NCBI GenBank assembly: GCA_002862165.1 | Contig: PKCL01000407.1 | Location: 1 to 13,794 of the forward strand | Length of the DNA stretch: 13,794 nucleotides | Source: Planctomycetaceae bacterium | Lineage (GTDB): Bacteria > Planctomycetota > Planctomycetia > Pirellulales > UBA1268 | Direction of reading: 5' to 3' | In this document: piece after piece, positions 7,331 to 13,794 of the stretch | How positions within the stretch are numbered: position 1 is the stretch's first letter | Layout: each line of letters begins with the position of its first letter | Position numbers and translations under genes: made by a program | Notes under the pieces: generated by a model | Database searches by the model: none | The model's input: the letters and a program-made list of their open reading frames with translations, nothing else | Told to the model about the DNA's origin: nothing

Positions 7331-8653
7331 TCACATGGCTAACAGGAGCCGACCAGGGCTTTCTAAATAACCGATAACTTCTTTCAAAAACCGTGCTGCC
7401 ATCGCACCATCTATCACCCGGTGATCGTAGGACAATGAGAGCGGCATCATAAGCCTCGGTTCGACGCGATCTTCATACACAATTGGGAGCTTTCTTGATC
7501 TTCCAAGGAGCAGAATGGCAACTTCTGGATGATTGATGATGGGAGTGGAATAGGTCCCACCAATTGCACCGAGGTTGCTAATAGTGAAGGTTCCCCCACG
7601 AAGATCTTCAACTCCATACTGCGCATTTTTTGCTTTTTCGGCAGTTTTTGCAATCTCTTGAGCAATCTGTGGAATTGATTGTTGATCGCAGTCTCGCAAA
7701 ACCGGTACCACTAAACCTCGAGAGGTATCAACCGCCAATCCAATGTTTACGTAATCCTTATAGACGAGTTCGCCCTTTTCCATATCAACCGTAGAGTTGA
7801 CACTCGGATGCTGCTTCAGCGACAAGCTTACTGCTTTTACAACAAACGCGAGTGCTGTCAGCTTTACATCGCTTTTAGCGTACTCGGTTGCACTATCCTT
7901 CCTGAGCCGCTCAAGTTCAGTCACATCGGCATCGTCAAAGTTTGTAAGGTGAGGGATAGTCGCCACACTGCGAACCATATTCGTGGCGATTGTTTTTCTC
8001 ATCCGTGACATTTTCTCACGGTGAATTGGACCCCAATCGTCCTGCTCTCCACCGGACCGCACTGTCCGAGAATTCGATCCCGCTTGCCCACCAGCTCTTC
8101 GCACGGCTGCAACGACATCCTCACGAACGATTCGACCTGAGGGCCCACTTCCTGAAACTCGCCCGAGATCAACACCAAGTTCTCGGGCTAACCGTCTGAC
8201 TGCTGGGCCAGCAGGATTAATGACATCGCTAGCCAAAGGGTTATTTGTTGCTTTGCCATTCGAAGCCGCAACGGGTGCTGGTGGTTGCGCTGCCGCCACC
8301 GACTGTGCAACAGCCACCGTTTCATTGGTCTCAACGACTGGCGATGGTTTCGCTGCAGCAACAGATTCTGTCACTGGCGATGGAGCGGCTGGCTTAGCTG
8401 TTTCAGGCTGAGATTCTGATGAACTGAGCGACATTAACGCTTGGCCAACGTTTACCGTTTCACCTTTTTTAACAAGTACTTCTTGTATGACACCACCGGG
8501 TGGACAAGGCACTTCAATAACGGCCTTGTCTGTTTCAACTTCCAGTACTGCCTGACCTGGTGACACAACATCACCAACTTTCACAAGCACTGAAACCACA
8601 TCTCCTGAAGTTATATTCTCACCAAGGTCCGGCAAGGTAAATTCTGTCGCCAT
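7331..8653 (-). CDS. aceF: Dihydrolipoyl acetyltransferase (E2 of PDH)
   Basis: The E2 core of pyruvate dehydrogenase transfers the acetyl group from lipoamide to CoA. At 440 aa it has a single lipoyl domain (about 1-78) with lipoyl lysine K43 in ETDKAV; E. coli AceF has three, so this is a short form. Next come an Ala/Pro/Val/Ser swinging-arm linker (about 80-145), a peripheral-subunit binding domain (about 146-183, PAVRRLARELGVDL and GPSGRIVREDV), and a catalytic domain (about 210-440) with SYDHRVIDG (H411, D415). The C-terminal VIDGAMAARFLKEV pattern is typical of acetyltransferases. Position right after aceE supports the PDH role. It is separated from aceE by 151 bp containing a strong hairpin and a possible promoter, and from sucA by 16 nt. 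The ATG at 8653 has no strong binding site in the AT-rich sequence before it. Confidence 0.95.
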   Translation of the reverse strand: MATEFTLPDLGENITSGDVVSVLVKVGDVVSPGQAVLEVETDKAVIEVPCPPGGVIQEVLVKKGETVNVGQALMSLSSSESQPETAKPAAPSPVTESVAAAKPSPVVETNETVAVAQSVAAAQPPAPVAASNGKATNNPLASDVINPAGPAVRRLARELGVDLGRVSGSGPSGRIVREDVVAAVRRAGGQAGSNSRTVRSGGEQDDWGPIHREKMSRMRKTIATNMVRSVATIPHLTNFDDADVTELERLRKDSATEYAKSDVKLTALAFVVKAVSLSLKQHPSVNSTVDMEKGELVYKDYVNIGLAVDTSRGLVVPVLRDCDQQSIPQIAQEIAKTAEKAKNAQYGVEDLRGGTFTISNLGAIGGTYSTPIINHPEVAILLLGRSRKLPIVYEDRVEPRLMMPLSLSYDHRVIDGAMAARFLKEVIGYLESPGRLLLAM

Positions 8654-8691
8654 ACTATCTCACGAAGTAAATCAAATTTTGTAAACAATTC

Positions 8692-8714
8692 GATCACGCC
8701 GGCTCGGCGTGATC
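8692..8714 (-). other. Perfect 10-bp hairpin in aceE-aceF gap
   Basis: GATCACGCCG (8692-8701) and CGGCGTGATC (8705-8714) are exact inverted repeats around a 3-base loop. On the minus strand the hairpin lies 38 bases before the aceF ATG and is followed by AT-rich sequence without an uninterrupted T-run. It could be a partial terminator/attenuator that sets the E1:E2 ratio, or a processing or stabilising element at the 5' end of an aceF-sucA-sucB message. Perfect symmetry makes chance unlikely. Its function is inferred. Confidence 0.65.
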
Positions 8715-8742
8715 TGAAAATAAAACTGAAAACTCTATTCTT

Positions 8743-8751
8743 ATTCTAGCA
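8743..8751 (-). promoter_or_regulatory. Candidate internal promoter (extended -10)
   Basis: On the minus strand this reads TGC-TAGAAT, an extended -10 motif matching TATAAT at five of six positions. A TTGACC hexamer lies upstream (8762-8767), but the spacing of 13 bases is too short for a normal -35, so recognition would depend on the extended -10. Transcription would start about 20 bases before the hairpin at 8692-8714 and could drive aceF onwards separately from aceE. The region is AT-rich, so chance matches are possible. Confidence 0.3.
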
Positions 8752-8804
8752 GATGTTTTGAGGTCAAACGGGCAGGAATAAGGGAAAAATGATTCAACGG
8801 CGAA

Positions 8805-11651
8805 CTAGGCAGAGGCGGCGTCAACCTTATCCGGATCGATCCCCAGTCTCTCAATCGCCTCGGCTACACGGTCAGCACCAATTGCCCCTTGCTTTGCCAG
8901 TTGCGATAGCGTTCCGACAACGATGCACTCGGCATCGACTTCGAAATGACGGCGTAATGGCCCGCGGGTCTCGCTCCGCCCAAACCCGTCTGTCCCGAGG
9001 ACAAAAAGCCCTCCTGGAATCCACGGATCAAGTTGCTCGGGAACTGCCCGCACATGGTCACTTGCGGCTACAAACACACCATCAGTGTCAGCAAGAGAGT
9101 CCTCCAGATAGCTCGTTCGTGGTGCATCCTCTGGATGGAGCATATTCCAACGACGGGCCTCTTGAGCCTCTCGACGCAATTCTTTCCAACTCGTAACGCT
9201 CCAGACGGTACTATTAACACCCCATGACTCAGCCAGAATATCGGCTGCTCGCAGGACTTCACGAAGAATGGCACCGGACCCAAAAAGATTCACATGCGGC
9301 ATGGCGGACACTGATTTCTTCGCAGAAACATCTCGAAGCTTGTACATGCCCTTCAAAATACCTTCCTCACAACCGTCAGGCATCGAAGGCATTTCATAGT
9401 TTTCGTTGTAAACCGTGACGTAATAGATCCAGTCCTCGCCTTTCGCAAACATACGATCCATACCCTCGAGCATGATCACAGCAACCTCATACACGAAGGC
9501 CGGGTCATAGGCACGAACGGTCGGGTACGCCATTGCAAACAAATGACTGTGACCGTCCTGATGCTGAAGGCCTTCACCGTTTAGTGTGGTTCGTCCGGCT
9601 GTCCCACCAAACATGAAACCTCGAGCTCTCATGTCACACGCAGCCCAAATCAAGTCACCGATTCGCTGAAAACCGAACATCGAATAATAAATAAAGAACG
9701 GAATCATCGGCACACCATGGCTGGAATAACTTGTGCCAGCTGCTACGAAGCTCGACATGCTTCCTGCTTCCGTGATGCCCTCTTCGAGAATTTGGCCATC
9801 TTTGGCCTCACGGTAATACAACAATTGATCAGAATCGACAGGCTCGTAAAGCTGGCCGGTATGAGCGTAAATGCCACACTGCTTGAACAAAGGGTCCATT
9901 CCAAAGGTACGGGACTCATCTGGCACAATCGGCACAATATATTTGCCAACCGACTTGTCTTTCAAAAGTGACGCCATGAGTGTCACTGCACCTGTGGTCG
10001 TCGAGACTTCACGACCAGAACTTTTCTCAATGAAGGGCCGATACTCGTCGAGACTTGGAGTCTGAAGAAGCGGAGACTTTTCAGGACGAGTGGGGATATA
10101 GCCCCCAAGTGCCTCGCGACGCTCTCGAAGATATTGCATCTCCGGTGAATCCTCAGGCGGCTTATAAAATGGGGCTTTCGCGACCTCTTCATCAGATATC
10201 GGAATACCAAATCGCGAGCGAAATGCGCGTAACTCCTCCTCATTCAATTTTTTCTGTTGATGCGTCACATTCCGACCTTCACCAACCTCGCCGAGCCCAT
10301 AACCCTTGATTGTCTTTGCAATGACAACCGTCGGTCGGTTTGGCATATCTCGTTCATGCACAGCCTTGTGATACGCGGCATACACTTTTTCAGGATCATG
10401 CCCCCCGCGACGAAGCTTCTTGAGTTTCTCATCTGAAAGATGAGAAACCATCTCGGCCAACTCTGGCTGATCTCCAAAGAAATGCTCTCGTATATAGCTA
10501 CCGGGCATGACGACATACTTTTGGTATTGGCCATCAACAACTTCGTTCATGCGTTTGAGCAAAAGACCTTGTTCATCTTTTGCCAACAGTCCGTCCCACT
10601 CTTCACCCCAGATCACTTTGACCACGTTCCAGCCGGCACCCCGGAAAACACCTTCTAATTCCTGAATAATCTTTCCATTTCCGCGAACAGGACCATCGAG
10701 TCGCTGGAGATTGCAGTTGATGACAAAAACCAGATTATCGAGACCTTCACGAGATGCGAGTGAAATCGCACCGAGAGTCTCTGGCTCATCGCACTCGCCA
10801 TCACCAATGAAGCACCAGATTCTTTGGCGACTCGTATCTTTGATACCACGATCTTGAAGATACTTGTTAAATCGAGCCTGATAAATTGCCATAATAGGGC
10901 CAAGGCCCATTGAGACTGTTGGGAACTCCCAAAAATTGGGCATTAACCATGGGTGGGGATAACTCGAGAGCCCCCCTCCCTCCGCAAGTTCACGACGAAA
11001 ATTTTCAAGATGCTTTTCTGTCAGTCGACCCTCAAGGAACGCACGTGAATAGATTCCGGGCGAAGCATGCCCCTGAAAATAAACCTGGTCACCTGAGTAG
11101 TCGTCGCCACGACCACGAATGAAGTGATTCAGGGCGACTTCATAAAGCGTTGCAGCTGAGGCGTACGTTGAAATATGCCCACCAATACTTTTATCCTCAC
11201 GATTCGCCCGAACAACCATCGCCATTGCATTCCAGCGAATGATACTTTTAATCCTCCGCTCTAATTCACGATTCCCCGGAAAGGCCGGCTGACGATCCGT
11301 AGGTATGGTGTTGATATACGGCGTGGTTACAACGAACGGAATTTGAACACCTAGGCGATAGGCCTCTTGCTCAATGGCGTGAAGCAGATACGTCGCTCTG
11401 TCGACACCACGGCTTTCCAGCACATACCGAAGAGAATCAAGCCACTCCTGAGTTTCAGTTGGATCTGTATCGACAACTGACACCCCATCAGAGTGTTTCG
11501 GCTGCCCTCCCGCGGAACTACTAGCTTGCCCAATCGACATCTGAGTATGAATTCCACGCGGCACGGCGCCCCCTCCTGAGGCCGTTCCGGCACCAACCAC
11601 CCTTACACCCGAAGACTCACCTTGGGACTGATCCAACTCAGAACTCGCCAT
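8805..11651 (-). CDS. aceE: Pyruvate dehydrogenase E1, homodimeric type
   Basis: This ThDP-dependent E1 decarboxylates pyruvate and acetylates the lipoyl group of AceF. The body aligns along its length with E. coli AceE (887 aa): WNAMAMVVRAN and GGHISTYASAATLYEV near the start, the ThDP motif GDGECDEPE (283-291) to INCN (311-314), the active-site loop NVTHQQKK (H464), EGITEAG (E628), and GEGLQHQDGHSH (H697, H701, H703). I chose the ATG at 11651 because GGAG lies six bases upstream. In-frame ATGs at 11666 and 11663 and a TTG at 11741 are alternatives with poorer binding sites. From 11651 the protein has 948 aa. About 60 N-terminal residues rich in Gly, Ala and Ser precede the conserved DPTETQEWLDSL and have no counterpart in E. 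coli. It follows lpdA by 106 bp. Confidence 0.96.
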   Translation of the reverse strand: MASSELDQSQGESSGVRVVGAGTASGGGAVPRGIHTQMSIGQASSSAGGQPKHSDGVSVVDTDPTETQEWLDSLRYVLESRGVDRATYLLHAIEQEAYRLGVQIPFVVTTPYINTIPTDRQPAFPGNRELERRIKSIIRWNAMAMVVRANREDKSIGGHISTYASAATLYEVALNHFIRGRGDDYSGDQVYFQGHASPGIYSRAFLEGRLTEKHLENFRRELAEGGGLSSYPHPWLMPNFWEFPTVSMGLGPIMAIYQARFNKYLQDRGIKDTSRQRIWCFIGDGECDEPETLGAISLASREGLDNLVFVINCNLQRLDGPVRGNGKIIQELEGVFRGAGWNVVKVIWGEEWDGLLAKDEQGLLLKRMNEVVDGQYQKYVVMPGSYIREHFFGDQPELAEMVSHLSDEKLKKLRRGGHDPEKVYAAYHKAVHERDMPNRPTVVIAKTIKGYGLGEVGEGRNVTHQQKKLNEEELRAFRSRFGIPISDEEVAKAPFYKPPEDSPEMQYLRERREALGGYIPTRPEKSPLLQTPSLDEYRPFIEKSSGREVSTTTGAVTLMASLLKDKSVGKYIVPIVPDESRTFGMDPLFKQCGIYAHTGQLYEPVDSDQLLYYREAKDGQILEEGITEAGSMSSFVAAGTSYSSHGVPMIPFFIYYSMFGFQRIGDLIWAACDMRARGFMFGGTAGRTTLNGEGLQHQDGHSHLFAMAYPTVRAYDPAFVYEVAVIMLEGMDRMFAKGEDWIYYVTVYNENYEMPSMPDGCEEGILKGMYKLRDVSAKKSVSAMPHVNLFGSGAILREVLRAADILAESWGVNSTVWSVTSWKELRREAQEARRWNMLHPEDAPRTSYLEDSLADTDGVFVAASDHVRAVPEQLDPWIPGGLFVLGTDGFGRSETRGPLRRHFEVDAECIVVGTLSQLAKQGAIGADRVAEAIERLGIDPDKVDAASA

Positions 11652-11664
11652 TGATTTCTCCATC
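11652..11664 (-). promoter_or_regulatory. Ribosome binding site deciding the aceE start
   Basis: GGAG lies at 11658-11661 on the minus strand, six bases before the ATG at 11649-11651. It overlaps the competing ATG codons at 11664-11666 and 11661-11663, whose own upstream sequence is A-rich with only a weak AAGA. This favours the shorter product beginning MASSELDQ. Confidence 0.5.
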
Positions 11665-11757
11665 ATGAATGATTTTTTCTTATTATCACGAAGGTTTCGA
11701 TCGGCGTAAAGGTCTACCCGCAGCCAAAACGAGAGAAACAAATGCCTCAGAAACCAG

Positions 11758-13179
11758 TTATCGTGCAGAAGAAGCAGCGCGTGGACGGAAAATCTCGGTC
11801 GCCAATCCGAAGTAATTTTCAGCAGAAAAAGCCACTGTTTCCCCTAGCGTGGGGTGTGGATGGATTGTTTCTGAAAGGTCCCTCGCAGTACAGCCCATCT
11901 CAATAGCGAGGGCACCCTCAGCAATCAATTCACCGGCACCAGAACCGACTATGCCAACACCAAGCACCTGTTCCGTCTCAGGATCAACAAGCATTTTCGT
12001 CATACCCTCAATTCGACCGAGCGCATGAGCTCGTCCGCTCGCAGCCCAAGGATATCGACTCACCTCAATCTCTCGACCGGATAATTCGGCTTCTTGCTCA
12101 GTCAATCCAGCCCATGCGATCTCAGGGTCGGTAAAGACAACTGCCGGAATCGCCCTTGGCTCAAAAAGTGCAGGTTCACCATGAAGCGACTCAACAGCTA
12201 CCTTTCCCTGATGACTTGCTCGATGTGCCAGCATCGGCTCACCACAAACGTCACCAATGGCGAGCACGTGAGAATCAGCAGTACGCTGCTGCTTATCTAC
12301 CTCCACAAACCCTTTTGAGTCCATGACAACATTGGTATTTTCCAACCCAATGCCATCCGAGTTTGGGCGACGACCAACAGCCACAAGCACTCGAGAAAAT
12401 GTTTCTGTAGTCTGTCCTTCTGGCCCCTCAAAAGAAACGTCGACACCGTTACCGTTATCTTTTAAGCCTGTCACTTTTGTATTCAAACGAATAGCTTCGA
12501 ACAGATCTCCCAATCTTTTATGAAGTGGTTTTACAAGATCACGATCAGCGCCAGGAAGAAGACTATCTGTAAGCTCAACTACTGAGACTCGAGACCCAAG
12601 TTCCGCGTACACTGTACCCATTTCTAAACCGATATATCCACCACCAACGACGAGCAGTGACTCTGGAATATCCTCTAACTGGAGGGCTCCCGTTGAGTCC
12701 ATCACTCGAGAGCTACCGATATCAAACGCCGGAATACGAGCCGGACGTGAGCCACTCGCAAGAATACAGTGATCAAATGTAATCTTCTGACTGCCAGCGT
12801 CCTGCTGAATCACCTCCAGGGTGTTTGAGGCCGTAAACATGCCTTGGCCCTGTACCACTTTCACATTTCTTCTTTTCGCAAGTTGCGCTAGGCCGCCAGT
12901 CAGGGCATCGATTACTTTTTCTTTTCGATCTCTGACTGCATTAATATCTATTTTGGGTGCCGAAAAATGCACTCCCCAATCCTGCATCTCACGGACTTCA
13001 GCGACAACGCGGCCAACGTGCAGCAATGCTTTCGATGGAATACAGCCTCGAAGCAAGCAGGTGCCACCAAGCCGGGTGTCTTTTTCAACGAGCGTAACTT
13101 CCATACCGAGATCGGCGGCCATAAAAGCTGCGGCGTAGCCACCAGGGCCTCCACCCAGCACCACGAGCGGTGCATGCAT
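11758..13179 (-). CDS. lpdA: Dihydrolipoyl dehydrogenase (E3), PDH-linked copy
   Basis: This FAD flavoprotein reoxidises dihydrolipoyl E2 with NAD+. At 473 aa it has the usual length. Motifs: GGGPGGYAAA (9-18), redox disulfide C41-x4-C46 in GGTCLLRGCIPSK, NAD-binding VVGGGYIGLEMG (177-188), AIGD (307-310), and catalytic HPHPTLGE with H442 and E447. It is first in the block, directly before aceE, so it probably serves pyruvate dehydrogenase. It is clearly diverged from the E3 at 1326-2711, for example CLLRGCIPSKALLHVG against CLRVGCIPSKALLESS, and it has a short Arg/Ala/Ser C-terminal tail. The ATG at 13179 has an AAGGAGA seven bases upstream, the strongest binding site in the operon; a second in-frame choice is not needed. 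It is transcribed away from the HTTM gene. Confidence 0.96.
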   Translation of the reverse strand: MHAPLVVLGGGPGGYAAAFMAADLGMEVTLVEKDTRLGGTCLLRGCIPSKALLHVGRVVAEVREMQDWGVHFSAPKIDINAVRDRKEKVIDALTGGLAQLAKRRNVKVVQGQGMFTASNTLEVIQQDAGSQKITFDHCILASGSRPARIPAFDIGSSRVMDSTGALQLEDIPESLLVVGGGYIGLEMGTVYAELGSRVSVVELTDSLLPGADRDLVKPLHKRLGDLFEAIRLNTKVTGLKDNGNGVDVSFEGPEGQTTETFSRVLVAVGRRPNSDGIGLENTNVVMDSKGFVEVDKQQRTADSHVLAIGDVCGEPMLAHRASHQGKVAVESLHGEPALFEPRAIPAVVFTDPEIAWAGLTEQEAELSGREIEVSRYPWAASGRAHALGRIEGMTKMLVDPETEQVLGVGIVGSGAGELIAEGALAIEMGCTARDLSETIHPHPTLGETVAFSAENYFGLATEIFRPRAASSAR

Positions 13180-13186
13180 GAATTAC

Positions 13187-13193
13187 TCTCCTT
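13187..13193 (-). promoter_or_regulatory. Strong ribosome binding site of first lpdA
   Basis: The minus strand reads AAGGAGA, seven bases before the ATG at 13177-13179. It is a near-perfect Shine-Dalgarno match and fixes the start of the first gene of the operon. Confidence 0.8.
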
Positions 13194-13203
13194 CAAGTTG
13201 GTC

Positions 13204-13219
13204 TTCGGAACGTTCTGAA
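13204..13219. promoter_or_regulatory. Near-palindrome, candidate operator
   Basis: TTCGGAACGTTCTGAA is symmetric at seven of eight base pairs and contains the perfect core GGAACGTTC-like GAACGTTC. It lies 24 bp before the first lpdA start codon, downstream of the candidate minus-strand promoter, where a dimeric repressor could block transcription. It does not match the E. coli PdhR operator. A hairpin is unlikely because there is no loop. No copy was seen elsewhere in the window. Confidence 0.3.
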
Positions 13220-13261
13220 ACAGCTCACTCAAAAGCTAGATTCGCGTTACTTTGGTACTTT

Positions 13262-13291
13262 GTTGTAGTTTCGATATCTATTTCATACAAG
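13262..13291. promoter_or_regulatory. Candidate overlapping divergent promoters
   Basis: On the plus strand TTGTAG (13263-13268) and TACAAG (13286-13291) are separated by 17 bases. On the minus strand TTGTAT (13285-13290) and TACAAC (13262-13267) are also separated by 17 bases. The -10 elements match the consensus at four of six positions and the -35 elements at three of six. The TTGTA/TACAA symmetry makes the -35 box of one promoter overlap the -10 box of the other. Starts would fall about 18 bases before the HTTM ATG and about 75 bases before the lpdA ATG. The consensus match is weak, but the location between divergent genes is right. Confidence 0.3.
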
Positions 13292-13315
13292 AAACCACTC
13301 GAAACACTCGATGTA

Positions 13316-13794
13316 ATGGCTTCCTCCTACCTACCCTCTGTGATTGCACGTTTGTTGGCAAACATCCGGCCAGCAACCCAACTCGACAGAGAAAGCCTCG
13401 CCGCTTTCAGGATTGCGGCCGGAACTATCTTAGTTGCAGATGCAATTCTTCGGTGTCGCGACTTTTGGCTTTTTTTTTCACCAACAGGAATTTTCCCTCC
13501 CGGTAATCTTCTGGCATACCTAGCGCCGGGCTGCTGGTCATTAAATTTTCTGAACGAAAACATATGGTGGCAGGGAACAATTCTTGCAACTGAAGCGGTA
13601 GCTGGCCTCTCACTAATGGCCGGTTACTACTCCTCACTCTCTTGCATCATAGCATGGGTCGCATGGACGAGCATCCTGAGACGAACAGAGCCGGCTGCAA
13701 ATGCAGGCGACTTCTGGATGGCGTGCCTTTTATTTTGGGGAATATTTTTACCTCTTGGCGATGCGTTTTCTCTGGACAAACGATTACAAAGGGG
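13316..13794 (+). CDS. HTTM-domain membrane protein (3' partial)
   Basis: The frame is open from an ATG at 13316 to the window edge: 159 codons, no stop. The N-terminal part (about 25-60) has the family pattern LAAFRIAAGTILVADAILR, followed by an FFSPTGIFPP loop. Hydrophobic segments follow at about 84-121 and 133-151, the latter with GDFWMACLFFWGIFLPLGD and SLD. This fits HTTM (horizontally transferred transmembrane) proteins related to vitamin K-dependent gamma-carboxylase, which are multi-pass membrane proteins of mostly unknown bacterial function. No strong ribosome binding site precedes the ATG, and the frame is open further upstream, so another start is possible. It is divergent from the dehydrogenase operon, with no evident functional tie. 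The assignment rests on pattern recognition of the N-terminal part only. Confidence 0.7.
   Translation, partial: MASSYLPSVIARLLANIRPATQLDRESLAAFRIAAGTILVADAILRCRDFWLFFSPTGIFPPGNLLAYLAPGCWSLNFLNENIWWQGTILATEAVAGLSLMAGYYSSLSCIIAWVAWTSILRRTEPAANAGDFWMACLLFWGIFLPLGDAFSLDKRLQR

Noticed and set aside
8789..9196. Plus-strand 135-codon open frame rich in Arg, Gln and Pro
   Set aside because: It is antisense to the conserved C-terminal part of aceE and has the biased composition typical of a shadow frame.
11652..11741. Longer AceE starting at the TTG at 11741
   Set aside because: Would add 30 residues not seen in the family. The ATG at 11651 has a properly spaced GGAG, and the TTG has only a poorly spaced GAGG.
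12821..13138. Plus-strand 105-codon open frame within the first lpdA
   Set aside because: Antisense to strongly conserved E3 motifs; no family resemblance or binding site.
13327..13563. Minus-strand frame at the right edge
   Set aside because: Competes with the plus-strand HTTM frame, which has the family pattern and hydrophobic segments; the minus frame is basic and featureless.
1..13794. CRISPR array, insertion sequence, phage or defence genes
   Set aside because: No regularly spaced repeats, transposase, integrase or defence-family motifs were seen on either strand.

Overview
The window is dominated by one co-directional block of six minus-strand genes that encode two complete 2-oxoacid dehydrogenase complexes. 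Read in transcription order, from high to low coordinates, they are: E3 (lpdA, 11758-13179), homodimeric pyruvate dehydrogenase E1 (aceE, 8805-11651), pyruvate dehydrogenase E2 (aceF, 7331-8653), 2-oxoglutarate dehydrogenase E1 (sucA, 4303-7314), 2-oxoglutarate dehydrogenase E2 (sucB, 2865-4151) and a second, different E3 (lpdA, 1326-2711). Together they would make acetyl-CoA from pyruvate and succinyl-CoA from 2-oxoglutarate, the entry step and one oxidative step of the TCA cycle. Each complex appears to have its own E3. All six proteins are full length and keep their catalytic residues.

Left edge (1-1325): a plus-strand gene of unknown function (9-797, possibly missing its 5' end), then about 400 bp without a convincing gene, then a minus-strand tRNA-Arg(UCU) at 1199-1272 just behind the second lpdA. 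The 400-bp stretch holds a degenerate copy of the tRNA 3' end (around 1030-1046) and a short hairpin. Right edge (13180-13794): a 136-bp divergent intergenic region with candidate promoters for both directions and a near-palindrome, followed by the start of a plus-strand HTTM-family membrane protein that runs off the window.

Organism: a bacterium of moderate GC with compact aerobic central metabolism. The homodimeric AceE, the separate SucA, the HTTM gene and a tRNA without encoded CCA fit a marine member of the Planctomycetota or a relative. This is an inference from family distribution and general impression, with no marker gene in the window to settle it.

The genes are ordinary central metabolism and I see no convincing undescribed defence, mobile or biosynthetic system. 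The points worth a second look are the arrangement of both complexes in one run with paired E3 genes, the 16-nt junction between aceF and sucA, a perfect 10-bp hairpin with an upstream extended -10 motif between aceE and aceF, the unusual N-terminal extensions of AceE and SucA, and the symmetric divergent promoter region.
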